A DNA stretch of 64,000 nucleotides, from assembly GCA_010093485.1 (NCBI GenBank), contig MU001500.1:1188198-1252197 (forward strand). Direction: 5' to 3'. This document shows positions 1-10,801 of this stretch, in pieces. Source of the DNA: Karstenula rhodostoma CBS 690.94. Taxonomy: Eukaryota > Ascomycota > Dothideomycetes > Pleosporales > Didymosphaeriaceae. Positions within the stretch are counted from its first letter, which is position 1; each line of letters begins with the position of its first letter. The translations under genes were made by a program, and so were the position numbers. The notes under the pieces are model-generated. The model was not told the DNA's origin. It saw only the letters and a program-made list of their open reading frames with translations, and ran no database searches.

Positions 1-525
1 ACGTGCGTTTATCTCGTTAAAGCTGCCAGCCATGAATGTGGCGTATGAACTGTTGATTTTGTGGGCGTTTTTGGGGGTGCCTGATAAGGAGTAGAGAGCA
101 CATGAACTTGATGAGAGAGGCTCAAGTAATTTCTAGGGCTTTGTTGAGTTCGATTATAGCTACGAGAAAGCCCACCGGTAGAAGTGCGTATCCTGATCAC
201 ACTGTGCTTACCCTTCAGTCGAACAGTGCGCATTCAAACACCAACCCGTGCCCGGTCCTGCACACCGACCGTGCGAGACGACCTACTCAACTAGGCTAGA
301 CTCTCCAGCGAGTTCTTTGTATGAGCGCCGACCCAAAGACGCACCCTATACGTAGATAGATCTTGCGAACTCCGCACTTCCTTCCGACCACCTCATTGCC
401 GTCCCCAGCACACGTCTTGGAGCTACTCGCCTACCACACACTAACAGCATGGACCTAACTTACCATCGTCTTGTACCACCTTCATCTTCAGCACTGCGTC
501 ACACCTAACCACGCCGCAAACCATC
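1..525. other. Left-edge region without recognised gene
   Basis: I see no convincing coding exon here. The open frames on both strands are short and of arbitrary composition. The last 150 bases are presumably the promoter and 5' leader of the oxidoreductase that starts at 526. Confidence 0.5.
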
Positions 526-1775
526 ATGGCATCATCACCAGACTCAACAGTGATCGTCGGCGGTGGCATAATCGGCCTCTCGACAGCATACTACCTCGCC
601 CGCGCCCAGAATTGTGGGAACAACATCTCCATCATCGATATCCCCAACGATCTCGTGAGCGCTGCTTCCGCAAAGGCAAACGGCGTTCTAGCGGACTACG
701 ATTATCCACCTACCGTGTCGGATCTCGGACATCTCTCGTGCAAGCTGCATAAGGAACTTGCGGAAGCGTACGATGGGAAGGCTAAGTGGGGGTATGCGGA
801 GACAGTGAGACATTACCTCAGTCTGAAGAAGGATGGAGATGGCTCTAGGGGTCTGGAACTGAAGCCGCAGTATAAGCTTCCGGAATGGATCCGCGGGCGG
901 GAAAAGTATCGTGATGAGATTAAAGGCAATCCCAGGAACTGTGCGCGGGTGTAGGTACAATGATAGTCCGCATAACGGCCGTCCTCACTGAATCCATCCA
1001 GCGACCCCCGGAAATTCGTCACTTTTCTCCGCAAGAAATGCACATCCCTGGGCGTTACCATCCTCCTCCGCTCCGAGGTTGTCGGCGTACAAATGGGGAA
1101 CGAGGGCGTCTCCGCGATCAGGGTAAGGGGGCCAGAAGAGACCTATGATCTTCAGTGTCGCAGCCTCGTCATCTCAGCTGGGTCATGGAGTGAGCGAATC
1201 GTTGAGAACCTCTTCCCCGAATCTCTGTTCAAGCTCAACTTCGACAAGACTCCCTTGGCCGGCGGAAACTGGCTCGTTTTGAAGGCTCCGAGACCTTCAG
1301 GAGATGACTACTGCCACCAAGTCTACGTCGAAAGCATCACAAGCGCACCTGTGGAGATCTCAGACTACCGTGACGGGAGAATCTACGTAGGCGGCTATCT
1401 TGGTGACGCAGAACCTCTCCCCGCGACCCCATCCGACGTCAACCGCAAAGCAAGTGGATTGCCGCGAAGAAAGACATTGCCCTGCAATTCGTCGATTTCG
1501 GCGAGCACGGGCCGGAGGTGTTGGAAGTGGGGCGGTGCTGTCGGCCGGTGCTGGCGATTGACAGGCCGATTATCGCAAGGATACCGATGGGTTTGCTTCG
1601 CGGTGAAAGGGATGGTGCAGGACCGGGAGACGGAGCGAGGAGTGGCTTTTTTGTGAACACGGGACATGGGACTAGTGGGATTAATTTGGGGCCTGCGAGT
1701 GGGTTGGTGATGAGTGAGATTATTCGCGGGGTGCAGCCGTCGATTGATGTTGGTGGGTTGGGTTTGCCTGTTTGA
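526..1775 (+). pseudogene. TDA3-like FAD-dependent oxidoreductase, frameshifted
   Basis: DAO-type flavoprotein resembling yeast TDA3 and fission-yeast FAD-dependent amino-acid oxidases. The first 20 residues carry a dinucleotide-binding motif (VGGGIIGLSTAYYLA). Exon 1 is 526-950. An intron at 951-1001 (GTAGGT...CCAG) joins GT to C and gives the family segment VDPRKFVTFLRKK. The frame then holds to about 1440, through SAGSWSERI and YVGGYLGDAEPLPATPSDV. From about 1449 the homologous reading (SKWIAAKKDIALQFVDFGEHG, then VNTGHGTSGINLGPASG) lies in another frame up to the stop at 1773-1775. The shift falls in a few bases near 1440, too short for an intron. It is therefore a recent pseudogene or a one-base sequence error; the otherwise intact C-terminus slightly favours error or recent decay. 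Family assignment is firm, substrate unknown. Confidence 0.75.
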
Positions 1776-2025
1776 TGGGCGATCGGTAGTAGAGCGGTGA
1801 TTCGGGGGGCTAGGGTGGAAGCACAGGTTGATAGGAAGATAAGGTTGTCGATGAATAAGATGTACCAAACCAAATAGAACGCCCAAATATGCTAATGCTT
1901 ATGTAGAAGAGATATCGTACTAACAACCACGAAATGAAGATCAAACCCGGAATGCAAATGCAAATGCAAAAAGAAAAGAAAAGACGCAGGTCAACAATAA
2001 CAACATCGAATCCATCTTCAACTTC

Positions 2026-3567
2026 TCACTCCTCCTCCGACTCCCCCTCCTCACCCACGCCCACACACCCACACGGCCACATACCACCCCGTCCTCCCCT
2101 AACCCCAGGATACTTCTTCCCAAACTCCTCCCAGCTCATCTCCCCCTCACTCAACGCCCTCTCATCCCCAGGATCAACCTGATGCCCCAGCCCCGTCTCC
2201 AAATCCTCATCCCCCTCAAACCCCCACGCATGCTTCTCGTAGTCCCACCCGTGCGTCCCAGGTTTTAGGAAAGGCTTGGAAATGTTTTTCCTTCGGCGGT
2301 GTGGTGGCGGGATTTTCTTGTCTGCAAGGGCGGCCGCGCGCTGGTTCTCGAGATCACGGTGGGGGAGCAGGATGGCGTGGATGGTGGGGGAGGCGCGGTT
2401 GTGGGCGGTGGTGGAGACGAGGAGGTGTGAGCGGGAAGATGGCAGTGGGAGAGTGCGGAGGGGCGTGGTATAAGAGGGCTGGCCTGGGGATGGTTCGAAT
2501 ATTGGGTCTAGGGAGAAGATGGAGAGGAAGGGGTGGGTTTCGAGATTATGAAGGTCCGGGACGTGGGCTAGGTAGAGGTCGTCGTCGGCGTGATTCCAGG
2601 GAAAGGTGTCTGGACGTGGGGGTGGTTGCCGGGGTTTGCGAGGTGGTAGAGCTTTTGTAGTTTGTGTGGTTAGAGGGTTGGAAGTGGTGGCAGCTTTGCG
2701 GTTTGGGGGTAGCATTCTAGTTGCGATATCAGGTTTGCCGTTGGAAGGTGCCCTGGTGATTGAGGTTGCTTGAGCAGGAGATGATGCAGGAGCTTTTGCT
2801 GTGCTGAGCGATGGAGCTGCTGCATTTATCCTGTCCAGCCTGGGTTTCTTGTTCGTCTCCTGTGACTCCCGGGCTGGTAGTTTTCGTTTGCCATTCGCGT
2901 CGCCGTTCGTAGTCGCGATATAACCCCTATTCGCGACAGTAGCACCGCCAATATCTTGAGGTCGACTCTTCGACACGGGCATCGGCGCCGGCATGTCCTC
3001 GATCCCTTCCCCCATCGTCAGCAACATCTTCATTTCCTCACTCATACTCCTCGTCACCCTCCCCTTTGGCGCTTCTCCCCTTCCCCCTGCCCCATCTTCC
3101 TGCATCTTGACTCCATTCTCACCTCTCTTCTCCTCTTTCCTCTCTTTCGTTGTCTTCCCCTTCGGCCCCTGTCCAAACGCCCTCGTCTCCACCTCCGTGA
3201 TCCAGTCTCCAATCTGGTCTTTACTCCACTTTGCCGCTCCATGCGTCTTCCCCTCCATCTCTTGGACCTTGTCATCGCCGGCGTACTTTCGGACGTACTC
3301 GTCCAACGCTCTCTCGCGTGAGATCTTGTGCACGATGACGCGACCGTCGCGGGCGTGCGTGATGCGCTTACCACGGGCATCATAGAGAGGAATGCGCAGG
3401 CCTGGGGCGGTGAAGAAGCGGTGGTCGGAGGCGGACTTGGTACCGTTAGCGCTGCTGGAGACTGTGGGCGTTCTGGTAGCGACGGTGGACTTAGTGTTCT
3501 TCGTGGAGCGGGTGAAGTCCTGCTTGGTACCCTTCTTGGCTCTCTGATGCTCTTTCTGCGGCTCCAT
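2026..3567 (-). CDS. Basic, low-complexity protein of unknown function
   Basis: Single exon of 513 residues, starting at the ATG whose first base is 3567. The open frame extends 70 codons further upstream, but that part is hydrophobic and unlike the rest, so the internal ATG (MEPQKEHQRAKK) is preferred. The N-terminal 130 residues contain an ordered-looking segment (FFTAPGLRIPLYDARGKR, RALDEYVRKYAG, WSKDQIGDWITEVE). The middle is rich in Ser, Thr, Pro, Ala and Lys and probably disordered. The C-terminal 60 residues hold a second compact block (GWDYEKHAWGFEGDEDLE and SWEEFGKKYPGVRG). I recognise no catalytic motif or named domain. Two conserved-looking ends separated by a disordered linker suggest a scaffold or nuclear protein, which is inference only. 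Confidence 0.65.
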   Translation of the reverse strand: MEPQKEHQRAKKGTKQDFTRSTKNTKSTVATRTPTVSSSANGTKSASDHRFFTAPGLRIPLYDARGKRITHARDGRVIVHKISRERALDEYVRKYAGDDKVQEMEGKTHGAAKWSKDQIGDWITEVETRAFGQGPKGKTTKERKEEKRGENGVKMQEDGAGGRGEAPKGRVTRSMSEEMKMLLTMGEGIEDMPAPMPVSKSRPQDIGGATVANRGYIATTNGDANGKRKLPARESQETNKKPRLDRINAAAPSLSTAKAPASSPAQATSITRAPSNGKPDIATRMLPPNRKAATTSNPLTTQTTKALPPRKPRQPPPRPDTFPWNHADDDLYLAHVPDLHNLETHPFLSIFSLDPIFEPSPGQPSYTTPLRTLPLPSSRSHLLVSTTAHNRASPTIHAILLPHRDLENQRAAALADKKIPPPHRRRKNISKPFLKPGTHGWDYEKHAWGFEGDEDLETGLGHQVDPGDERALSEGEMSWEEFGKKYPGVRGGRGGMWPCGCVGVGEEGESEEE

Positions 3568-4117
3568 GGTGGATACTTTCTGAACCTTCGAGTGTGTAAT
3601 ATGCTGAGTAGTTTCAGGCTGAGCTACGTCAAATGATTCCAAGCACCAGATAGCACAATATGGGAAGTCCCAGGTGAGCTTGTAACTGTCGGAGTATATA
3701 TGGAACAAAGCAACATGCAAGTCAAACAAGGCTATTGTTAGCAGCCCCATTGTTGTCTTAGGCCCGGTATTTAACAATAACCCCGCGCCATTGACGGACG
3801 CGAGGTGTCTTATTGTGCGCTGCGTTGAGTTCTGATTGGCGGCGTGGAAGCGTTTGTCTGACCCACGCGGTGAGCGGCAGACTCACGGGACCGAAACAAG
3901 CCGTGGAGTTGAACGCGAAGATGGAGTCATGTCAGCAAGTAGCGAACGCAAATGATGGGATTTCGATACAAACCGACAACGAGAATGCGCATGATACGGA
4001 CACGAGGTATCAGATTCATCAGCTACCTACACTGTTACGTAGAAGACCTCATTCCAGCTGTTCCGTTCATTTCCAACGTCCATAAATGGGACTGTTTGCA
4101 CATCGTGAGTGAAATGC
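3568..4117. other. Intergenic, promoter of the 2026-3567 gene
   Basis: Holds the upstream region of the minus-strand gene ending at 2026 and the 3' end of the siderophore transporter. No repeat, RNA gene or further exon is apparent. Confidence 0.5.
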
Positions 4118-6643
4118 TCACATAATAATTGGGTGGCGGCTGGGACGGAGCGGGCGTGGCGTCGTTGTCTCCGATGCTTCTTTGAGCTGCACATCTTCTG
4201 CTGGACGTGGCTGAAGTTCAATGTCTTCATGCTCTTGTAGTCCCTCTAGGGACGCATCCCGGACCAGGAAGGCCAGTATGATCAAGAGTGTAGAAGCTAT
4301 AATACCAATAAGGCATAGATAGCGGTGACTTTCGACAAAGGCTTCTACCATGGGCTTCCGGGGTGGCGAACTCCAAGGGTAGAGTTGTTCGTGAGACGTG
4401 GGCATAGCGTACAGCATATCGATGTCGTCATCAAGAAGTAACTGATCGAGAGATTTGTGAAGCCTAGGTAGAAGTGCGTTCGTCCAGATCGCACCGGCAA
4501 GCGACTGTCCGACGCCACTTCCAACCCGACACGCCGTCATATATGCGCCAAGGAGTGTAGACAGCTGCGTATGGTCTCGCGCTCCTTGAACGAAAGCCAT
4601 TGCCGGGAATGGGAACAATCCGCCAGCGATGCCCAAAAGTACTTGTGAGCAAGTAACAGCAAGCTGGCTGACGTTGTCTGCTCCGCTCGGGCGAGTGTAC
4701 TGGATCACAAAGGAGGCAAGGTATATTATCGCGCCAAATCGAAGATACCACCTGAGGTCCCGGGTGATGCTGATGATGACCCCGATGAAGAGCCCAACCA
4801 GTGTGGAAGTGAATGTATAGAGGCCTACGATGCGTGCCGAGCTGTCTTCATCGTTGTTGTATCGAATTCCAAGTCCGATTAAGAGATATGTGGATTGCAC
4901 GTAGTATGCTAGATGATAGAGGAATCCCATCATCAGGGCCGTTAAGATTCTTTTCTCCCAAAGTAGCTGTGTTTGGTCAGCGTTTTGTAAACAAGGTTCG
5001 TTCACCTCAAGTGTGGATAGACTCTGGAATACTTGGTGGTTGACTTACCTCACTTGGGAACATGGGGTACTTCGAATATTTCTCCACGTAGTAGAATATC
5101 GGGATGAAGAGTAGCCCGGTACTGGTCACAGAGATTGTGGCGGGGCTCAACCACACACCTTGGCCGTGTGGGACCACAAGCGGCATCGATGCCCAAGGCG
5201 CTAGAAGGCATGTGACGATGCCCACAAAGCAAATCCATCCGAGGATATCCATTTGCCTGAGGCGTAAGAGCAGGCGAGAGACGCGACCTCGGACAGGTGT
5301 TCTCATCGTGTTCTCGAACTCAGACGGAAACAGTCTTTTCTTCGCGTTGCGCTCAATAATGAAGATGCCTATAACCAAAGGTATAGAGCATACTTTCGAG
5401 ATGGTCAGTTGTTAAGCGACTTGATCTATTCTGGAACTTTGAACACGTACCAACATACAATATTGCGGACCATGCAAAGCGCCATTCTACTGAAGGACAG
5501 GCTTTGACAAGCGTGTTCCTCAATGCAGCACTGAACCAGGTCGTTGCCTAGAGAGTTAGCTTGTTTTTGTAGGAGGCCATGAATCATCCGCCAATAGAGA
5601 CATGCATGCCTTATCCCAGGGGAACACGGCATTCCAAAGCTCTTGATGGGGCAGTGCATATAACCATTGCGGTGAGGTTTGAGGGCGTACGAGATATGGA
5701 ATGGCGGGTAAGTAAAACACGATGACCCTGAGTCTCATGGATGTAAGGTCCGCGATGATGATTTCAAACATCGAAATGACTCCTAGAAAACCGATCTACT
5801 GCTGTTAGTGGAGAAAATGCTCGGAGGTTGTTGTTGCTTACAGCCCAAAAGACGGTTCCGACAGTGAAGAGTCCGATATTGGTAGACTTGGCTTGCAATG
5901 CAGTCCCTTTCAAAGATCAGCTGGGTCTGGCAGTGCGAGGCATTCGTTGTCTCTCGGGTTTTCAGTCTGACTCCAAATGACTGGTTATCGTGGGACTCTC
6001 AGAGTGTTTACCTAGTACATAGGATGCGATAGAGGCGACGAGGGTCTCCGGGCGACCAAATACATCTGCGCTCTTTGAGATCAATGGGGTCATGGTGGCG
6101 GCGCTAAGAGTAGGGACGGTGTTGAGCGCCCCAAGCATCCCGCTCACTTGGTAGTTTGTTGCAACCTCATACTATCTCTTGTCAGTTGTAAACGTGAGGA
6201 TTGCTGGGACGACTGACCTGGTACAAGACACGCAGAAAGTTGTCCAGGCTTTGGCAAGTCGCTAACATCAGGATAGAAACGAACAGATAGGTCTTCTCCG
6301 AGGGGAGTATGTGCGTTCTCATTATAGTCATTCGAGCATATCCGGGACTTTCGGCGCCAGTTGGGGGCTCTGCGTATTCTCGAGGGATGTCTTGCGACTC
6401 AGCGGCTGCGACTGAAGTACCACCATCGTAACGCTCAGCTGCATTGTCGACGTCCTTGTCCATTGGCTTCGCATTGGCCTCGGGTGGCTTGTTGAATTTG
6501 CAAGAACCGCGCCGTGACCCAACCACAGTAATGGCATCGGGGTCGTAGCGGTCAGCCGCATTCATGGACAGGACGCGCGCCGGTGTGACAGTTCCGCCTG
6601 GGTCCAGACAGGGTGCCGATTGGGGCCTGGAGTTGTCCGCCAT
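4118..6643 (-). CDS. MFS siderophore iron transporter (SIT/ARN family)
   Basis: Plasma- or vesicle-membrane permease of the fungal siderophore-iron family. Reconstructed exons: 6643-6218, 6171-6012, 5906-5842, 5795-5691, 5547-5451, 5392-5049, 4966-4118, giving about 681 residues. Family marks are YEVATNYQVSGMLGALNTVP after the first membrane segment, IGFLGVISMFEIIIADLTSMR, SQVLLGIAGGLFPFPAMAFVQ and the C-terminal extracytoplasmic stretch with LYPWSSPPRKPMVEAF before the last helix. Splices 1-3, 5 and 6 are fixed by phase. For exon 4 a second in-phase donor at 5627 is possible and would add 21 residues. The first 110 residues are hydrophilic and charged, longer than in many relatives. No peptide synthetase or other siderophore gene is nearby, so it probably imports foreign siderophores. 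Substrate cannot be read from sequence. Confidence 0.85.
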
Positions 6644-7541
6644 CTTTGCGAACACGTATGGAAGGTACGAGCTCGAGCTGTACGTGTGAGCAACGGCACC
6701 CGCGGGCGAGGTCCGGATATGCAAACAGAAGGGAGGGCTTGCGCTGCAAATGGACCGGTGACACGAAGTAACCTACCTGTAACGTAGAACGATCGCGGGA
6801 GAAGTTGTAGTGTCGCAGAGAAAGAGACGGGTGACGTGGAACTGGCCCTTGTCGTGGGGTTGAAGCAAACGGGGAGCGCGAGCGAGCGCCAGTGGCCGTG
6901 AAAGTGAAGAGATCAGCTTGTATTGCCCCACGCAAGCATATAGACAAGCAGGTCGATAGCAGTCTACAAAGTCCGCTGCTATATTGCGGATGATTTGGAT
7001 ATTTAGGACGTTACCTGTGGCCAACTATGAGGTTCGATGGCGGGTTGAACGGGCAACAAGTCATGGTGTAAATAAGGAAAGAGCGACCAGTCAGTCAACA
7101 AGAGCGTTATTTGGTGAGATTCTGCACTCGTGGTAAAGAAAGGACCGCTCCGCTGAGAGGAGAATTGTGCAGTTGGACCAGATCCTGTATCGTTTCCAAC
7201 GCAGGGCTTTGACGATGCGGAGCTTCCATGACGGAACAGGATGCTTGCTCGACGTTTGAACCCGAAGGAACAGACAAGGCGATTCAGGTACATTTTCTCT
7301 TTGGCACCTCTTGCTCGCAACTCTCGGCGTGACTGTTTTCTCCGTTGATGGAAGTAGGTGCATGCACATGGAAGCGATGTCGGGAACGCAAGGCACGTGA
7401 GGGCGGCCGGACCCGCGAGCCGAGGCAACCACGCGCCTCCATCACTTCGGGCCGCTTTGCGACTGCGGGCTTGTCAGCCATTGAACTGCTCCAGCACCTT
7501 CTCTTTGCTTGATGCTATCGTGTGAACGGTAGCTGTTCACC
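6644..7541. promoter_or_regulatory. Divergent intergenic region, siderophore transporter / PEX14
   Basis: Roughly 900 bp separating two divergent starts (6643 on minus, 7542 on plus). I looked for GATA-factor sites expected near iron-uptake genes and saw only isolated GATA cores, no good ATCWGATAA match. Short open frames here look non-coding. Confidence 0.5.
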
Positions 7542-8833
7542 ATGGTCGTCCGCGAGGACCTCGTAGAGTCGGCAGTAAGTCGCTCCAACGGCGCGAAATC
7601 GAACGATGCTAACAAGTGCAGGTCTCGTGTACGTTAATGGCGACGACCGTCACTCCTGCCATCCGCTGACCGCTGACCGCATCGCAGTCCTGCAAGACCC
7701 CTCGGTTGCGAGCGCGCCGTTGGAGAAGCGCATCGCATTCCTCCAATCGAAGAACCTCACGCAAGAGGAAGTAGACGCCTCACTCGCACGCGCTGCCGAA
7801 GGCCCCAGCCACGCCTCCTCTCCAGCTCCGCAGAGCTCCACATCCTCCAACCATGCATACAGACCGCCTCAGTCAGCTCCGGCGTACGGGAGCTACCCTC
7901 CGCCGGGGTACTGGCAACCGCCACCACCGCCAGAGTAAAACCCTCCAACAATCCCGACACCAACGGACAATCACGCTGACAATTGCAAGGCCTCCAAAAC
8001 GAGACTGGCGCGACTACTTCATCATGGCGACAGTGATGGGTGGTATCAGCTACGGTCTCTACTTTACCGCGAAGCGCTACATCGTGCCCCTCATTGCGCC
8101 GCCCACGCCGCCCCAGCTCGAACAAGACAAGGCGTCCATAGACGAGTCGTTCAAGCGGGCTTTTGATCTCCTTGACCAGCTGAACACAGACACGTCCGCG
8201 CTCAAGGCATCGGAGGAAGCAAGGACAACAAGGCTCGACAATGCCCTCGGTGAAATGGAAAGCGTCCTCGCAAGCTTGAAGGAGTCATCCAAGCGGCAAG
8301 GGGATGACAATAGGCGGATAGAAGATGATGTGCGAGGACTGCGTGATCTCATTCCCAAAGCTCTCGATGCACAGAAGGACGCCACAGACACGCGATTAAA
8401 AGAGCTGTCGAACGAGCTGAAGAGCTTGAAGACACTTGTTGGGAACAGAATGGGAGCTGGCGCCGCTCGCCCTCCTGCGACGACGCCCGCCAGCTACTAT
8501 GGTTCAGGCCAGCCCTTGGGCTCCGCCTCGACTGCCAACAATGTCAGCGGAGCAGCGACGCCCACCCCTGCACCTGTCTCCGCCCCCGCAACCCCAGCGC
8601 CCGAACAACCCACGGCCTTTGCAGGTGCTTCAGAAAGCCAGGGAACCGGTGCTGGAGCAGCCCCCACCCCTGCGTCCGAGAAGCCTGCAGCAGCCTCATT
8701 GCCCTACGGAAGAATGGCCAATGGACGAGCTGCGATTCCCGCATGGCAGATGGCAGCAGCGAAGAAGAACGAAGAGGCAAAGAAGGACACGAGCGAGAGC
8801 GGTACCGCAGTTGAAGCCAGCGCAAGCTCGTAG
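7542..8833 (+). CDS. PEX14: Peroxin-14, peroxisomal docking complex
   Basis: Component of the peroxisomal membrane docking complex that receives cargo-loaded PEX5/PEX7. Exons: 7542-7574, 7622-7628, 7688-7934, 7990-8833; 376 residues. The N-terminal PEX5-binding domain reads REDLVESAVSFLQDPSVASA then LEKRIAFLQSKNLTQEEVDA, the Pex14_N signature. It exists only if a 7-nt exon (GTCTCGT) is included. A Pro/Ser/Tyr-rich linker (YGSYPPPGYWQPPPPPE) follows, then the single membrane segment (DYFIMATVMGGISYGLYFTA), a coiled coil from about residue 135 to 225 (LDQLNTDTSALKASEE onward), and an Ala/Pro/Thr-rich tail. Introns 1 and 2 carry textbook branch sites (GCTAAC; CTGAC twice). Identification is secure from domain order and sequence. 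Confidence 0.95.
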
Positions 8834-9836
8834 GAAGATTTGTTTTCGACCCCACGTAGTGGTTTTCTGATTATTAACTCGAACTACAAAGTAGTGTCCC
8901 GTAAAGTGATAGACAAACATGGACTGCCGTCCAAAAGTGATACAAAAGGAAGCGTTGTGAGTGGATAAACAAGGTTAGGTAAGCAAGCAAGGCTTGGCGG
9001 ACCGCGCCATAAAATCATGGTCAGGACACGATCGCTTTTTTCTTGTTGGGACAGGTATGTGTCGCAGCGCTGCCACGTTGCGGCACCTGCCTGTGACCCC
9101 ATGTAGTAAACCCTTCTACTAGCATGTATTACATTATCTTCGTTTCAAAAAAAAACCCTCATGTCAGATGACGTGTCTCCAGGCGTTTTCCGAGGTCTTA
9201 CTGTCTTGTTTCTCGGTCGTTTTCAATGTCCGCGCCGGTTATTTACAACGCCCGTTCTTGGCCACCACATGCATAACGAAATATAGAAGCCGAGTGACAA
9301 ACGAACTGTAAACCCTTTTTTCAAACCTCGCAAAGTAATAATTGCAGTCCTACGATTGGCTTGAAGTGACGATTTTCGTCAAGTTATATAACTAATAAGG
9401 TATTTCACTCTAGTAGAGGTGGCGTCGGACGTGACAACACCCTGTAGTACGGAAGGAGCTGTCTAGCATTACGATCCCTACCCCATCTTCTCCACAGCCT
9501 CCTTTTGTTCTCCAAAACTCTACTTGCATTGTCAAGGCGATTGCTGACGGCTTGGTGACGCTTTCTCGTGCGTCTCGACGCCACGCATTACATCTGGAAC
9601 CTTGCCAAGCACAGGCAGCTACCACAGCGAAGCCCAGATACAAACGTGCACTCGCGAACAGAGCTCAGGATGGCACAGAATGCTCGCAAGCGTGTGCATA
9701 ACACTGAATAAGATGGAGCTGGGTATCTCGGCGTAAGGAGCGAGGCGTACAAGCAACTTGGCAGTGATGTAGTCCATGCTGCCCTTCATCTTCGATGAGT
9801 ATCGAGTCGAAGGAATGTGTGCGAGGGGATGGACGG
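8834..9836. other. Intergenic, no recognised feature
   Basis: About 1 kb between PEX14 and the promoter of the small secreted protein. It contains A/T-rich stretches but I see no coding exon, RNA gene or transposon end. Confidence 0.5.
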
Positions 9837-9843
9837 TATAAAA
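9837..9843 (+). promoter_or_regulatory. TATA box (TATAAAA)
   Basis: A consensus TATAAAA lies 136 bp upstream of the ATG at 9979, a plausible distance with a leader of about 100 nt. Clear TATA boxes are uncommon among the other promoters here, which fits an inducible gene. Confidence 0.55.
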
Positions 9844-9891
9844 GGTCTTTCCATCACCTCAGTCAACAGTATCAGCTTGACACTTCATTAC

Positions 9892-9916
9892 GCAGCAGCA
9901 GCAACAGCAGCAGCAG
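9892..9916 (+). repeat. CAG-type trinucleotide tract in a 5' leader
   Basis: Interrupted run of CAG/CAA triplets between the TATA box and the start codon of the secreted-protein gene, so probably in its 5' untranslated leader. Confidence 0.6.
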
Positions 9917-9978
9917 AACAACAAGACTTGGTAACCTTCGAAACATTCAAACTTCTCCAAACATTCTTCAGATTCAAC

Positions 9979-10546
9979 ATGAAGACTACCTTCGCGCCTC
10001 TTTTTCTCTTTGCCGGGCTCGCCGCCGCCAATTTCGACCTCTACCAAGTCGACGAGAACAACAGCTGGGACGGGACTGGTGTTTTCAGCCAGTGGATGCT
10101 GTTCGAAGCGGAGCCCGACTGCGAGCAGGCTCTGGGCCACCGAGGTACGCATCATTCTTAACAAATACCGCGTAGCACAGCTCCCGCTAACCCTCTTAGA
10201 CTCCTTCAGGGTCAATGCCAGCGATGATGTGTCCGAGGACGGAGGCGTGCGCTGCGAGCCAGTCGAGCAATGCTACTACTACGGCAACCCGTCCGAGATC
10301 TCGACGCTCGAGATGAACTTCAACAGCAACGACCCGGCCAAGTATCACTTTACTATCTACAAGGACCGCAATTTTGATATGGTGGGGCTTGATGGGAATG
10401 TGTATGGTAACTGCATTGTTTTCCCTGGCGACGACTTCCAGTGCAGCGAGGGCACGTATTCGAATGGGGGGAAGAGGATGTTCAGGTGCCTTACGGACAT
10501 TACTGTCCAAAACATTATTGATGCGAATGGTGGTATGGTTGGCTAA
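9979..10546 (+). CDS. Small secreted protein with six cysteines
   Basis: Exons 9979-10144 and 10200-10546 give 170 residues; the intron 10145-10199 has a CTAAC branch site and joins HRD in phase. Residues 1-18 form a signal peptide (MKTTFAPLFLFAGLAAA). The mature part is acidic and has six Cys (in PDCEQ, VRCEP, EQCYY, GNCIV, FQCSE, FRCLT), probably three disulfides. It ends ANGGMVG without a GPI signal. I recognise no named domain; size, secretion and even Cys number fit a cell-wall or effector-like protein. The gene has a TATA box and a CAG-rich leader just upstream. Confidence 0.75.
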
Positions 10547-10801
10547 TTGGTGCTTTGGTGTGAGCAGGTGCTGGTTGGCATGGGGCTGGGAGAAATTGGC
10601 TTGGTGAAGTTTGTGTTATTGTCCTTTGAATTTGTTCTGTAACTCTTCTACCAATGTGTTGATACCACAGGAATATATTGTTTTGCTTCAATTGCTTCCC
10701 GAGGCGAACATATGCCGCCTAGACCATTCTCATCACATGTCGTAGCCATGCGCTCGCAAGAAGTTAATGCTCGGTGAGTTTCCCCAATCTCATCGTTGGC
10801 C

